From: Quercus robur
Taxonomy: Eukaryota > Streptophyta > Magnoliopsida > Fagales > Fagaceae
Length of the DNA: 64,000 bases
Reading direction: 5' to 3'
Assembly (NCBI RefSeq): GCF_932294415.1
Contig: NC_065545.1
Span: 40,958,327 to 41,022,326, forward strand
Made by a program: the position numbers and the translations under genes
The notes under the pieces: generated by a model
Seen by the model: only the letters and a program-made list of their open reading frames with translations
Databases searched by the model: none
Told to the model about the DNA's origin: nothing
Shown here: one piece after another, positions 12,298 to 23,686 of the stretch
Numbering within the stretch: the first letter of the stretch is position 1
How the letters are laid out: every line of letters begins with the position of its first letter

Positions 12298-12487
12298 GGT
12301 GGGGGATTTTTTGTGGTAGTAGTAGCGAGTACTGTGTGGCGAGTGGTTTTCAGTTTGTTAGTTGTTAGTGTTACCGCTTGTTAAGTTTAGATAGATCATG
12401 CTTTCTTTGTTTTTTTTTTTTTTTTAAAAATTCCTTGTTTCTCGTGATAATAGTTCTGTATAATAGCAAAACACCGATTAATTTTTG

Positions 12488-12568
12488 ATGTAGGTAGAAA
12501 TTGAATCTCAGATCTCTTATTCAATTATCAAAAAATTTACCAGTTTAATTAACTGGAATCCACTATTT
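12488..12568 (-). mobile_element. SINE fragment, same family as 31469-31637
   Basis: Read on the minus strand: GTGGATTCCAGTTAATTAAACTGG, then GAATAAGAGATCTGAGATTC. This matches the head of the tRNA-like SINE at 31469, including the A-box and B-box regions. The 3' half is missing. Confidence 0.6.
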
Positions 12569-12606
12569 TTATGTTACTTGGTAGTATGAATCAGAGAAAA
12601 ACTTTA

Positions 12607-13548
12607 GGCAAAAATGCAAAACTGACCCTCTAACTTTCACATTTTTTTATTTTAGTCCTCTCACTTTTAGTTTTGTCAATTTAGTCTTCTAACTTTCAAT
12701 TTTTGTCAATGTAGAGCTCCGTTACATTTCTGTTAGTTACTGCCGTTAGACCCACCGAAATGATGCTGTTTTGCATTTTATATTTTTTTTTTTAATTCGG
12801 AATTAAAAGTAAATAAAAAAATTAAAAAAACATTAAGGGGAACTCGATGTAACTCATTCCTTGCTGATGGTGGACTAAATGCCGAGGGTGTTGCGGTGGA
12901 GAGAGTCGAGGTCGAGGTCGAGGTCAGGACGCTCAAGGGACTTGCTAGTGGGGTCACCAACGCGAGCGGTGGCTCCGTCGATGAGGGCGACGGGCTGGTG
13001 GCCGAAGCGGTGGAACCAGGAGAGGACGATGAGGCTGAGGAGGTTGTCGAGGTGGAGAGACTGAGCGGTGGGGTTGAAATCGCAGTAAACTTTAAGAGCT
13101 GAGGAGAAAAGGAGGAAACAGCGATGGCGGTGTCGTGGAGGTCAAGGCTGATTAGGGATTCAATGAGGCCACGTTGCTAAAGGATTTTGATGACGTTGTT
13201 GTTGTTGTTGAGGCGAGGAGGAGAGGATTGGGGTTGTGTGGAGGAGTGGTAGCAGCAATAGGTGTAGGATTCTGAATCGGTGATGTGTTAGGGGAACGAA
13301 ATGTTTTTTTTTTTTTTTTCCAGATTTTTTTTATTTTCTTTTAATTCCGAATTAAAAAAAATTAAAAATAAAAATAAAATACAAAACAGCGTTGTTTTAG
13401 TGGGTCTAACGGCAGCCACTAACAGAAATGTAACGGAGCCTTACATTGACAAAAATTGAAAGTTAAATGACTGAATTGACAAAATTGAAAGTTAGAGGAC
13501 TAAAATGAAAAAAAGTGAAAGTTAGAGGGTCGGTTTTGCATTTTTGCC
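12607..13548. mobile_element. Mutator-like (Pack-MULE) element with about 200-bp terminal inverted repeats
   Basis: The two ends are inverted copies of each other for about 200 bp: GGCAAAAATGCAAAACTGAC at the left, and GTCGGTTTTGCATTTTTGCC at the right. A 9-bp duplication, AAAACTTTA, flanks the element (12598-12606 and 13549-13557). Long inverted repeats plus a 9-bp duplication are the signature of Mutator-like elements. There is no transposase; the GC-rich centre is a captured host-gene fragment (see 12862-13215). Non-autonomous. Confidence 0.88.
12862..13215 (-). pseudogene. captured fragment of an organellar-type tyrosyl-tRNA synthetase gene
   Basis: Inside the Mutator-like element the minus strand reads, in one frame, RGLIES, then KVYCDFNPTAQSLHLDNLLS, IVLSWFHRFGHQPVALIDGA, TARVGDPTSKSLERPDLDL and HRNTLGI. 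This is the start of the Rossmann fold of bacterial/organellar TyrRS, where intact enzymes read KVYCGFDPTA.SLHLGNL and GGATG.IGDPSGK. The HLGN signature is HLDN here, the glycine-rich GGATG is DGATA, and there are stop codons at both ends of the match, so it cannot encode a working enzyme. Only the N-terminal part of the catalytic domain is present. The sequence is far more GC-rich than its surroundings, as expected for captured exon DNA. Confidence 0.85.
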
Positions 13549-13564
13549 AAAACTTTAATAATAG

Positions 13565-14123
13565 TCTGTATATATTAAGAGGATTCAGAAAGTTAGTTAT
13601 TGCTTTTTTTCCTGTCAAAAATATCCCTAAATTAATTAACCAACAATTTAAAAATAGGATTAAAATAGTAAATTGGAAAAAGAAAGTTAGTTTTTTTTTT
13701 TTACTGTCAAAAATATCCCTACCTAAAACTTAAAAATGGGGTTAAAATAGTAAATTGATAAAAATAATAAATTCTTATTTCTACGTTGAAATATCTTCCT
13801 GCTTCTAATAAACTTCTACTTTTACGTTAATTTAAATTCCTACTTCTACTCACTAACTTCCTACAAAATAGGATTACTTTTTTGTTAGTTTTACCTCACG
13901 TATTCTTTTTTTACTTTTTTACTTCATCAGGATGTATTTGTTTCTTCTGTACTCTTTTTTTTTTCTTTTTTTTTCATTACACCCTTAGGTTTTGTTTTTT
14001 TTTTTTTTTTTTAAGATTAGAAAAAGTAGAAATCTCAAATTATAATAAATGCGAATTATTAATTTTTACCAAAAAAATAGAAGAGCCTCTAAGCACGGGC
14101 GTGAGCGCGTGCTTAGAGACTAG
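13565..14123 (+). mobile_element. non-autonomous Helitron
   Basis: The left end reads TCTGTATATATTAAGAGGAT, a common start of plant Helitrons. The right end has a near-perfect hairpin (CTCTAAGCACG ... CGTGCTTAGAG) a few bases before CTAG, followed by T. Length 559 bp, AT-rich, no coding sequence. The base before the left end is G rather than the expected A. Confidence 0.65.
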
Positions 14124-15102
14124 TAATCAATAATGTTTTGGGACAAAATATTTGGCATCAAATTGTCATCTAACCTTTATTATAAAATTATTATGAAAAA
14201 ATTATGGATATAGAAGTGGAAATAGTTGCTTTTTTTTTGTTTTTGAAAAAATAATTTGACATCCCTTAAACTTAGAGTAGGGTGACTACTAAACCACTTT
14301 AACTTTTATTTTAACCAATTCAAGTTTGCCAAATTGAGACTTTCATTGGTCTACCGTTAAATTCACTAATGTCCTCAGGTGACACGCATGTGGATAAATA
14401 AAATAAAATAAAACAAAAAAGAACAAGTTTCACCTAATTGAAAGAGGAGAGAGAGAACAAAAAATTGGGTTTTAGTTTTTGTGAGAGAGAAACTAGAGGA
14501 TCCCCCTTAAAGAAATTGTTGTGATCTCGTTGTTTAAGGTCCCAACGGCATTGTGTGTGTTCCCGCCTCCATCAATGGAGATAACAAAAACTAGAGCTTT
14601 CCAAATCTAAAAGTAACACCACTGCATACCATTAATGTGATAGTCACTTCATAAGTATATGTGTTTGTAGGGTATAAGGGGCAAAGATCGAAGTTCAAGT
14701 CTCTAGAAATAAGCTTTACGTATATATACACTTAGATTATGCCAAAGTAGAATTCTATTAAAGAGTAGAAGCATTTGAGCAATCTACACATTTTCTCATA
14801 TTTACCCCCAGTTTTTTTTCTTTGATCGGGTGAAAATTGTTTTTTTCAATCCATGTGTGTGTCAAATTTGGTTAGAACTTTAGTGAATTTAAGGGTTCGT
14901 TTGGTTGGAATGATAGAAAAGTGAGAAAATAGAAAATGGAAAGCGATTGAAAAAGTGGGAGGATATAAAAGATTTTAGTTTCTCTCATTTGTGTTTAGTT
15001 GAAAGAGTAGTAAAGTTGAAAGATGAAAAACTCTTTCTTTTTTCTTTTTTCTTTTTTTGTTGAGGAGAAAAATAGGACGATAGAAAATGTAATATATATA
15101 TA
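14124..15102. other. intergenic, no gene seen
   Basis: AT-rich. Besides the SINE at 14628-14766 it holds a GGTTCGTTTGGTTGGAATGA motif at about 14894, which looks like the end of a hAT-type MITE. I could not find its other end. Confidence 0.4.
14628..14766 (+). mobile_element. tRNA-type SINE copy
   Basis: Contains GATAGTCACTTCATAAGTAT, a B-box-like GAAGTTCAAGTCTC, and the tail TATACACTTAGATTATGCC. A second member of the same family lies at 52107-52250. Confidence 0.6.
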
Positions 15103-15111
15103 TCTATATAT

Positions 15112-15655
15112 ATAATAATAGGTGAAACTGAGAAAAACTAAAATTATAATTCCAAATTAAAGTTCTAATTTTGCGTCATGTGCCTTAAATTATTTATTTT
15201 TAAAGAGTTTTATTTCTTATTTTTAGAATCAAATGTGAGACCACATCATAAATATTCATCCAAGTGAGTTATTAAGTACAAAAATTAAAAAGTCTAAAAT
15301 AAATGAATCGTAAAAAAAATAAAAAGTGCTTCACAATAATTTTTTTTTTTAAAATGACAATTTACATTTTATACCTAATAATAAGTGAAGTTGAGAAAAA
15401 CTCAAATTAGAATTCCAAATTAGAGTTCCAATTTTGCACCATGTATCATAAATTATTTATTTTAAAAAAGTTTTATTTCTTAATTTTAGAATCAAACATG
15501 GACCACATCATAAATATTCATCAAAATGAGTTATTAAGTACAAAAACTAAAGTGTTTAGAATAAATGAATTGTAAAAAAAAAAAAAAAAAAAAGTGCTTC
15601 ACAATAATAAATAATAAAAAAATGGACAATTTACATTTTATACCTAATAATATCC
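15112..15655. repeat. two-copy tandem repeat, about 265 bp per unit
   Basis: Both copies contain GAAAAACT-AAATTA-AATTCC, TTTTATTTCTTA-TTTTAGAA, ACCACATCATAAATATTCAT, GAGTTATTAAGTACAAAAA and AGTGCTTCACAATAAT. Copy 1 starts near 15112 and copy 2 near 15376. The unit begins with the Helitron head, so it repeats the 5' part of the element. Confidence 0.85.
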
Positions 15656-15996
15656 TTACAAAATTTTTTAAAGAGTTAACAAAATATAAAAATAGTCAGT
15701 AGTATTTAAATTATATATATATATATATAAGAATTATATTACGCATCTTATTGTATCTCTTTAAGTGTATCCATGCATATTCATAGGGTTACAAGCCAGT
15801 TTATATATATAGCCAAAGTTTAGAGAAAATCCAATTAAATTTTAATTGGATTCTCAACTTTGTGCCACATGTCCAATTTAATTTTTAATTTTGTGCCAAC
15901 TAAATTATTGAATGTAAAAATCAAAGAGTTAAAATCCAATTAGATTTCAGTACAAAAACAGAAGAGTTTAAGACCAATTAAATTCTAAATTATATA

Positions 15997-16775
15997 TGTA
16001 GGGGCAAGGGCCCAAGATCGTATATTGAGCCTTGAGCTTTATCCGAGGATACAAATGGGTCCGAGGAGAAGCAAATAATTATGAAATATTCTCATACTAG
16101 GTCCCATTAGCACAGAGCAAATGAAGGATCGTCCGAGGAGTACATCCTCTTCGAACTTAATGAATAGGGTTCAAAATATATAATCCAGCAATTAAAGTAA
16201 CCTTTCAAGAAGTTTCAATGACATAAATGTACTTCGCGGACACATGAGAAGGAAGAAAACCTAAAAATATCTAAGAGAATGCTGTCACCACCACATTAAA
16301 TGTATTGTAGCTAATTTTCTGGCCGCATTTATGTGGAGAAGACCTCCTAAAAGTGTTACCTTAGCTACCACAACTCACAAAGAGCTTGAAATGGTGTCTG
16401 ATAGGACAATTACTCAAATAGAGTTTTGGATGATCAACAAGTGGAGGGTAAAGATTATTCAAAGGAGGATATATAATGCGAAGGACTCTTTCATGGAGGG
16501 GGATTGGAAAGGAGAGAGAAAAAAATGTATAGCAATTTGAACCATTTTGATATTCTAGAGTGATCATTATATACAGATTTAACCTCCTCGGACTGAAAGT
16601 TTATTGATATCAGCACCTTTTATTTTTGTTTGATCGCCATACAATTCAATACTAGCCGTTGTCCAACTCATTAGAAATTAGTTCTTTGACTCATTCTCTA
16701 TAAATTCATTGTATAGAGCTTATTGGACCAAGATTTCATACATTTTAGGCTTGGGCCTCAAATTGAGACCCCACA
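15997..16775 (-). mobile_element. probable solo LTR (Ty3-type family)
   Basis: Starts TGTAGGGGCAAGGGCCC and ends GAGACCCCACA on the plus strand. The ends and the internal CCGAGGA motifs resemble the LTR at 5745-6421, so it is probably a related family in the same orientation. No interior and no second LTR are present. A clean target duplication is not visible because the flanks are TA-rich. Confidence 0.55.
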
Positions 16776-16883
16776 ATTTATATATATATATATATATAAA
16801 ATGAGAAATCATTACATATTTTTGAAATGTATGGTTTAAAAAAAGTGTAAGTTAATACAATGTATAATTTGAACATCCTCTAT

Positions 16884-16919
<36 letters not shown>

Positions 16920-16981
16920 CAACCGTACAATTGTAATTGTTTTTAATTGTACTTGTGCATATATACGAGGTTACACACTAG

Positions 16982-17126
16982 TTTATATAAATTTACAAAC
17001 ATATCTCTATAAGATAAACAAAAAATAACACTTTTTATATTTTTATTTAAAAAAAAATGAATGGGCACTTCATTTTTTTTTTAAAGCACAAGAAATCCAA
17101 GAACCCAAAATTATTTTCTATATAAG

Positions 17127-17166
<40 letters not shown>

Positions 17167-17859
17167 AACGGGAAAATACGTTGTCTAACAGCAAATGAAG
17201 ATTAAGATGGTAGGAAAACCAAAAAAAAAAAAAAAAAACAAACAAACAAAAAAACATGTTGTCAACGTAGGTAGTGAGCATTTTAGTCCAAAATTTTGCA
17301 CCCCATTTTCACTCCTATTTTCTTCTCATTTTAGGAAGATTGAGTTTTGATAGACTTCGAAAGGAAAAAAAACGAGCCTCGTCATTTTTCTCTCCCCTTT
17401 TCCCTCCCAATCAAACACTCCTCCCACTAGGGGCAGAAGGAGAGGTTGCCTAGATTTTCCAAAAACGCCCCTCCCCTCTATTATAATGTTAAAATTTTAA
17501 ATATTGGGTAAATTTTAGGTAATGCCCCTTCTTTTTTTAGTCAAAATCTTTTGTCATACTTCCCCTGCTTTACTCTATATTGCACAAATAAAAACTTGTC
17601 ATTCATCTACCTATTCCATTAAATGCTAATTTTCTACATTTTCTTATTTTAGTTTTCAAAAATAATTTTTTTTCAAATCAACAAATCAGATTTCCACACT
17701 ACCTTCACCGGTACCGCTACAAAGAGTTTGCCGACATCATCAATGGTCATCAACCACTGCCTGTGCACACTATGCCAGTCAGTAACCAACAAATCAAATC
17801 TCCACTAGCCAGGCAACCACACCCATTTAAAATTGATGATGCTGAAAAATCAACAGTAA
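16982..17859. other. intergenic, homopolymer-rich, no gene seen
   Basis: Holds a long A-run at about 17121-17163 and another at 17221-17238. No reading frame or element end is recognisable. Confidence 0.5.
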
Positions 17860-18399
17860 ATCACACGATTCTCATGTGCTCAAAACATCACCTGCATTAT
17901 AAAAAGAGAAGACCTTACAGAAAGTACCGGTGTGGTGCCGGCTAAGTACCCTCTGAAAGTCAAGTTAGAACTTCTCACAACTCTAGAGTGCCAGAGCGGG
18001 GTAAATTATGCGTACCTTGGTTAGTAAGGGAATTGAGGCTTTTATAGTAGAAAAAAGGTTGACATCTCTTTCCTTGGTTTAGAAGTCTTTTCCTTATAGG
18101 AATCTTCATAAGCATATTTTTCAAAATCCTTTCCTTGTAGGAGTCTTTTTGATCAACATTGGGCGTGGGGCACAATAAATTTCTTTATATGTATGCGTGG
18201 AGACCAAGTTAGAGTTACGTCAGAACCGTCAGCCTAGTTCCTCCCTTCATCATGGCGGTGTCAGCTTTCAATCCCCGTCCTAAGTTAATCCCGTCAGCTT
18301 TGTAGACTTACTGTTTGTCATGTGTTGATAGACGCAACGCTGACGGGTTGGTTTGGGGCGTCACTCTACGCCTTGTCATGGGTAAGTCCCAATATTACA
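17860..18399 (-). mobile_element. LTR-retroelement fragment (probable solo LTR)
   Basis: On the minus strand it starts TGTAATATTGGGACTTACCC, has a TATA-like CTATAAAAGCC, and continues through CGCTCTGGCACTCTAGAG and GGGTACTTAGCCGGCACCAC. This order is LTR-like. The far border and target duplication are not clear. Confidence 0.4.
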
Positions 18400-18576
18400 A
18401 AATTCCTTATAAAAAATTGTTGTAGTTGGGATTGATTGTTCCAAATCTAATTGTAAAGACATCAAACACTAAACTACAAGCCAAAGAACAGAGTGCCCAT
18501 TCTTTTTTTAGTTTTTCAAAATTCTCCCTTGTAGATAATGGGTACCTCCAGTTGGTGTTGAATACAGAACAAGGGC

Positions 18577-20136
18577 CCGTTTGGTAATGTTGTTCTAGTA
18601 ATGTTGTTTGTATTTTTTAAAAACGTGTAGATGAAAAAGTGTATGGAAATCAGTGGTGACTCTAGGAATTTTGTCCAAGGTGTTCCTATTTCACTTCGAA
18701 AATTTTTTGGGTTATTTCAGTCTATTTCGTGTGTTTCGGGACATTTTGGTAAATACCAGCCGAAATTCAAGATTTGGCCTTAAAAAAAAAAAAAAAAAAA
18801 TCTTAAAACCAAAACAAATTTGCATTCTATACACCAAAAAACCTCAAAAGGAAAAAAATGAAAAGAAAATAAATGAATAAAGGTACCTGTACAATAAACT
18901 ATAAGTTTATTTGAAATATTAATAAAATTATTAATTATTATTGTTTAGTTGTTTCATAAATTTGTTTGTCTTTTATAAACTATAATTTGTTGTATTGTTG
19001 TTTCATTAATTATTAAATTATTAATTATTGTTTAGCCTAACATAATTTAATTTGTTTGTCTTTTATAATGTATTAATTAATTAAATTATTAATTATTGGT
19101 GTTTAGTTGCTTCATTAATTTTTTTTTACTAACTACTAGCAGTCTCAACAGACTGCTTTAATTATTGTTTACTCGACCTATGTGCCCATCAGCCCATCTA
19201 ATCATCTATCCCCACCCCACTCAACAGACAAAAACAAGCCTTATGCCTAATGCAGTGATGGCCCCAATCACAATAGCCAGCTGCCAATCAGAAAATTTCA
19301 CAATTACAGATTCACAAATCATAATACACATTACACTAAAAGACAATCAATATCTCACCAACACATTGACCAACACCAACGGATAAGATTTAGATAAAGC
19401 CAAATTCAAATTTCAAAAAAACAAAAAACAGGCAAAAAGCAAAATATTAATAAAGCTATTCGGCCAACCATTAGCCAATCAGAGACTTACAGTTCAAAAG
19501 AGAGAGAGATTTACTGAGTTAGACTATTAAAGAATAAAGAGAGAAAGACTAAATCATTTATTTCATTTCATTTTCATAGTTTTTATTTCAGTGAGTAGTG
19601 AGATAAAGAGAGAGAGAGTGAGACTGAGAGAGAATCAGAGAGAAAAAGAGAGCGAAATACCTTGAGGGAGGGAGCACCGAGCATCGGAGCAGAGCGATGT
19701 GTGATCTACGATCTGCGAGCTGCGATGAGGGGCGAGCAACGACGATGAGGGGCGAGCAAGCATGCGATGACGACGACGATGAGCGACTGCGATTGCGAGC
19801 GACCGGCGACGGACGACGTGATCGTGGGTTTGGTTTACTTTGTATTGGGGGTTGGTTTTGGTTTGCTCTGTATTTAGGGGTTTTTTTATTTTTATTTTTT
19901 ATTTTTTATTTATTTTTATAAACACCTCTGTGAGTTTGTTTTGCTTTTGCTCTTATAGATTGTATTGGGGTTTGGTTTTCTCTACCAGCGACATGACCGT
20001 GGGTTTGATTTTTGATTCTCTATATATATATATATATATATTTTTTTTTTTGAGAATCCGTGGGTTTGCTTTGCTACCTCTGTGATCTGTTGCCTGTTGG
20101 GCTCGTCGTAGGCTTGCCGTGGGCTTGGCTCTGTTA

Positions 20137-20183
<47 letters not shown>

Positions 20184-20400
20184 CAGATTTTAGTTCAAAT
20201 TTTTTTTTGGGCTTTTTCTCTTTTTTTGCTTGAAAGTAGAACAGATAATTTTTTTTAAAAGATTAAATATAAATTTTTTTTAAAAATTTTGTTCAGGTCA
20301 GAATGTTCCTGGGAACACCTTGAGTTGTATGTGGCGCCGCCATTGATGGAAATGCGTATAATGTTATTTAAATACTGATGTTCAAAATACACTACCAAAT
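18577..20400. mobile_element. MITE split by the hAT insertion
   Basis: CCCGTTTGGTAATGTTGTTCTAGTAATG at 18577 onward matches the head of the MITE at 47773 and stops at 18650. The sequence resumes after 20353 and seems to end at CACTACCAAA near 20400. Without the hAT insertion it would be roughly 120 bp. Confidence 0.5.
18651..20345. mobile_element. non-autonomous hAT transposon with perfect 8-bp target duplication
   Basis: Ends are imperfect inverted repeats: CAGTGGTGACTCTAGGAATT at the left, and CAATGGCGGCGCCACATAC (read inward) at the right, close to the CAGTGGCGGAGCC ends of plant hAT elements. The 8-bp duplication ATGGAAAT flanks it (18643-18650 and 20346-20353). GTTCC-type subterminal repeats occur near both ends (AGGTGTTCC). 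The interior has a GA-rich stretch (19500-19660), a GC-rich stretch near 19680-19830 and T-runs. No transposase is recognisable. Confidence 0.87.
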
Positions 20401-22660
20401 TATTTAAAACACAATTGACTCATGTTAGTTATTTATACATTGGTTATGAAATGGTCAAACTTTTGGACCAGAAAGTGAAATTCTTAAATTCGGTTGCATA
20501 AAAATTCTTCAAAATTTTCCAATTTGCTTTTGGTATGGGGCTTTTTGGAGGTATACCGTATATGGAGAGATAACGATTCTAAAAATAAATAAGCTAAAGG
20601 ATACAGAGATGTGAAAGATAGATTGATGTGAAATCAGGCATGCTTTTGCTTGGCACCAATTCTCAACTATTTGCTTATGATAGCTATGTCAAGAGTCAAG
20701 ACGAATCTCAATCTTACGTTAGAATATTGGTGTCCATTTCTTTTAGATTTTGTAAATTGCAAAAGTGTACCATCTCCAAGTTTGTGCTCACTTGAAATTT
20801 TTTTAAGTGCCAAAGCCCTCAAGTAAACTTTAGGAAGCAAACAGTTTATTTCGGCCTAATTTTAATGTACTATTTATAGCGCATCACATGATGCAAGCTA
20901 GTCACTCTCTTTTGCCAACATGCATATCTATTTAGTGTGAAGTTGCTTATTTTCTTTTTGTTAAACAGTAACTCAATACCTCTATTGAGCTACTATTCAT
21001 TAAGGCAGTGTTTGGATTGCGCATTTGCGCGTCTAGCGTCTGCATTTCCTTTTTTTTTTTTTAGCCGTAATATTTGACTTTTCAGCAATACCAGAGGGTC
21101 CCGTGCACTGTTTACGGGACCCACAAACCTCACTTTTCAGTAACTTTTTTATTAAAAATGAGTTCCATGGCACTATTTACACATTTAAAATTTATTTTAC
21201 TACAGTGTTTTCAATTTTCAGTAAAATAAGTTGTATTCAAATGGACCTTAACAAAACTAAATAAATTCTTTTATTTATTGTAGATTTCGGGATTACAAAT
21301 GTGAATGAAATAAGAAATAGGAAGAATATAAGAAATAGGTGATGTAATATTGAAACTGATGCAAGTGTTTGTACAAAGAAATTGCTAAACTAAAAAAAGT
21401 TAAGTTTTTTGGGCTAATTTAGTTAAGAATGTATATAACTTAGATGGGAATGTTATTCCTTCTTTTGTGGAATAATATTATACTTCTTTTACTAAGCAAA
21501 AATAAATAAATGACCGTTGTGACTGGAGATATGACGGAATCAATTTCCCTACTCACACAAAACATATAATTTGGTAGACCTATATATATATATATTTGTC
21601 ATTTCTATTTTCTCTCTCGTGGAAAAGAAAATAATAAAAATAATATAGTAGATCAAATAGTAAATAATATCTAATTGATATAAAATTTGGCATAAGTATT
21701 TAAGGAAATAAAGATAACATATAATTCAATGATCATAAAAGTATTAATTCAATAAAAAGCTATTTGATAATGTAAAACTGCTTAAAAATTAAACCAAGTA
21801 TAACTTTTTTTTTTTTTTTGAGAGACAAACCAAGTATAACTTGAAACTGGTGTGTGGCTGCTGTGACACTGTGGCTTTTAAATTTGCTATGATTATTTTG
21901 GCTCTCTGAAAAATATATTTTGACTCCATCACTGATTTGGTCTATGTAATAAGTGTATCATTTGTGAGTTTTTTTTTTTTTAATGTTTCATTCTCATGAA
22001 TATTTAAATTTAAGAGATTCATTTTTTTTAAGAGGGGGACGTGATTTTGGGCCTAAGGATAGCAAGCGAATTTGTAATTATGTTTATTCAGTATTTAAAA
22101 AAATAATAATATTTTGACAGAGAGGGAAAGGGGGAAATAATAATAATATTCTGATTTTGGGTCTATGTAATAATTATGTTTCATTCTCCTAGCTCCAGTC
22201 CTTGTTTTTTGTACCCTTAAACAAAAGCCTTTAAAATGAATATAATAACAAAATCCAAAAAAAATACTATATTTGTTGAGAGATTGGTATTGTTTGACCA
22301 CAACAACACACAGCTCAAGGTCAATTCAATTCTACGGACACTTCCTCCAAAACCTTTATACGCAAACTAAACTAAAGGTTTTTTTTTTTTTTTTTTTTAA
22401 CAAAAAGAAAGAAAAAGTAAAATAAAGCTCATGGCTTACATAGCACGCGCAAAACTTAGAAAGCTCATGAAGACATGAACATCGTGATAAAAGCGAAATT
22501 TGAATCTTTCCCCAAAAATAAAGGCGAAGGGCCTGGGCCAGAGGCATACAAAGCAAACCAAGACAACACAAGCACGGCACAGACAACACCATGGTTGTTC
22601 AATAATTAATACTCATACTTCATAATAATTATTCCCTTTCTTTAAAGGAAAAAAAAAGAG
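20401..22660. other. intergenic, one MITE, no gene seen
   Basis: AT-rich sequence with T- and A-runs (21807-21819, 22380-22398) and the MITE at 21007-21243. No exon-like stretch was recognised on either strand. Confidence 0.5.
21007..21243. mobile_element. hAT-type MITE, same family as 24234-24614
   Basis: GTGTTTGGATTGCGCATTTG at the left, then GGGTCCCGTGCACTGTTTAC and GGACCCACAAACCTCA, ending TTCAAATGGACC. Its reverse complement matches the MITE at 24234 over most of its length. Confidence 0.6.
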
Positions 22661-23686
22661 GATAATTATAGATTATGCACCTGTACTTTAGCCCAAATTT
22701 AACTTACCCACCCGTAATTTCATTTTTGACACTTTACTCACCTGTACTTCCTTCCGTTATTATTCCGTAATCCACCTCTCTTTCAAACGATACTCTAACA
22801 CATAATTTATCAAAAATGAAATCCAAAACAGATTAAACACTCCTTACTCCCAAAACACACTCCCATCTGAACACGTGCAAATTACAGCAAAAAAATTGGC
22901 AAAATTTATATTTAACTTTCCCACACGTTCTCACCAACCAAACAAGTTAGATCCACAAAAATAAATAAATAAATGAAAAAAAAAATCAACAATGAAACCA
23001 GCTTCAATATTCATCTAAAGATAATGAGATTAAGTAATCTGCACATGCCAAATAAATTACTCACTTAATAAAGAGTCGGCTCATCTGAAGATCCCTTCTT
23101 TGATCCGTGTTGTAGATCACAAATCTCGCGTCGGTACTCTTCTCAGTTTTGTCCTTAAACCTTGATTTCTCACATAAAGACCCAAATCTCCTTTGATGAC
23201 AACAAAGAAGGCAAACTCTTATGAAGATACATATGTGAATGAATTGGAATCATCAATCTCTGTTGTTGATTCATCTGAGGAGAGGGCTTTGGTAAGTTCA
23301 TTCTTGAAGCCAAGGAAAGTATTGCACAAGAGGAAAGGCATACCTCACACATTGACATGCTGATTGTCATTGCAGTTAGCCAAAGAGAGAGTTATCATCG
23401 GGAGAAGCAATGGCTGTGGAGCTCTAGAACAGTGACAAGATCAAGGAGGAGCTCATCCACACAAACCACAACACAAAAACAGACAATATTATTAAAAGTT
23501 TTTGTTTTGTTTGATTTGTTTTGGGTTTTGTTTTTGATGAGTTATGTGTTAGAGTAACATCTAAAAGGGAGGTGGATTACGAAGTAGTAACGGAGGAAAA
23601 CACAGGTAGGTAAAAGTGTCAAAAATGAAACCACATGTGGGTAAGTTAAATTTTGGCTAAACCACAGGTGGTAATTTGTAATTATC
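22661..23686. mobile_element. long-inverted-repeat DNA element (Mutator-like), possible gene capture
   Basis: Terminal inverted repeats of about 170 bp: GATAATTATAGATTATGCAC at the left, and GATAATTACAAATTACCACC (read inward) at the right. Both arms also share ATTTAACTTACCCAC, TTTCATTTTTGACACTTT and CGTAATCCACCTC. Flanks are A-rich, so the target duplication is uncertain. The centre has a plus-strand frame MTTKKANSYEDTYVNELESS ending in a donor-like GTAAGTTC, then a TTGCAG acceptor-like site at about 23372. It looks like captured exon-intron-exon DNA, but I do not recognise the source gene. Confidence 0.7.

Larger units (their letters stand above)
15103..16981 (+). mobile_element. Helitron-like element(s) with nested solo LTR
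   Basis: Left end A|TCTATATATATAATAATA; right end GGTTACACACTAG|T, preceded by a weak hairpin. These fit the A|TC...CTRR|T rule of Helitrons. An internal GGGTTACAAGCCAG|TTT at about 15776-15802 resembles a second, mutated end, so this may be two related Helitrons side by side. The solo LTR at 15997-16775 is nested in it. No transposase gene. Confidence 0.5.

Noticed and set aside
11878-12384. Long plus-strand frames opposite beta-amylase exon 1
   Set aside because: They are shadows of the GC-rich BZR1-domain exon on the minus strand; their translations are low-complexity and match no family.
12879-13102. Plus-strand frames with Arg/Ser or Glu/Val repeats (MERVEVEVEV type)
   Set aside because: Antisense reading of the captured TyrRS fragment; repeats come from GTCGAGGTCGAG on the other strand.
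14088-14122. Strong hairpin CTCTAAGCACG...CGTGCTTAGAG as a terminator or microRNA
   Set aside because: It lies directly before CTAG|T and is better explained as a Helitron 3' hairpin.
19697-19921. ORF with DDDDE-rich start inside the hAT element
   Set aside because: Driven by a GACGAC repeat; no transposase or known domain.
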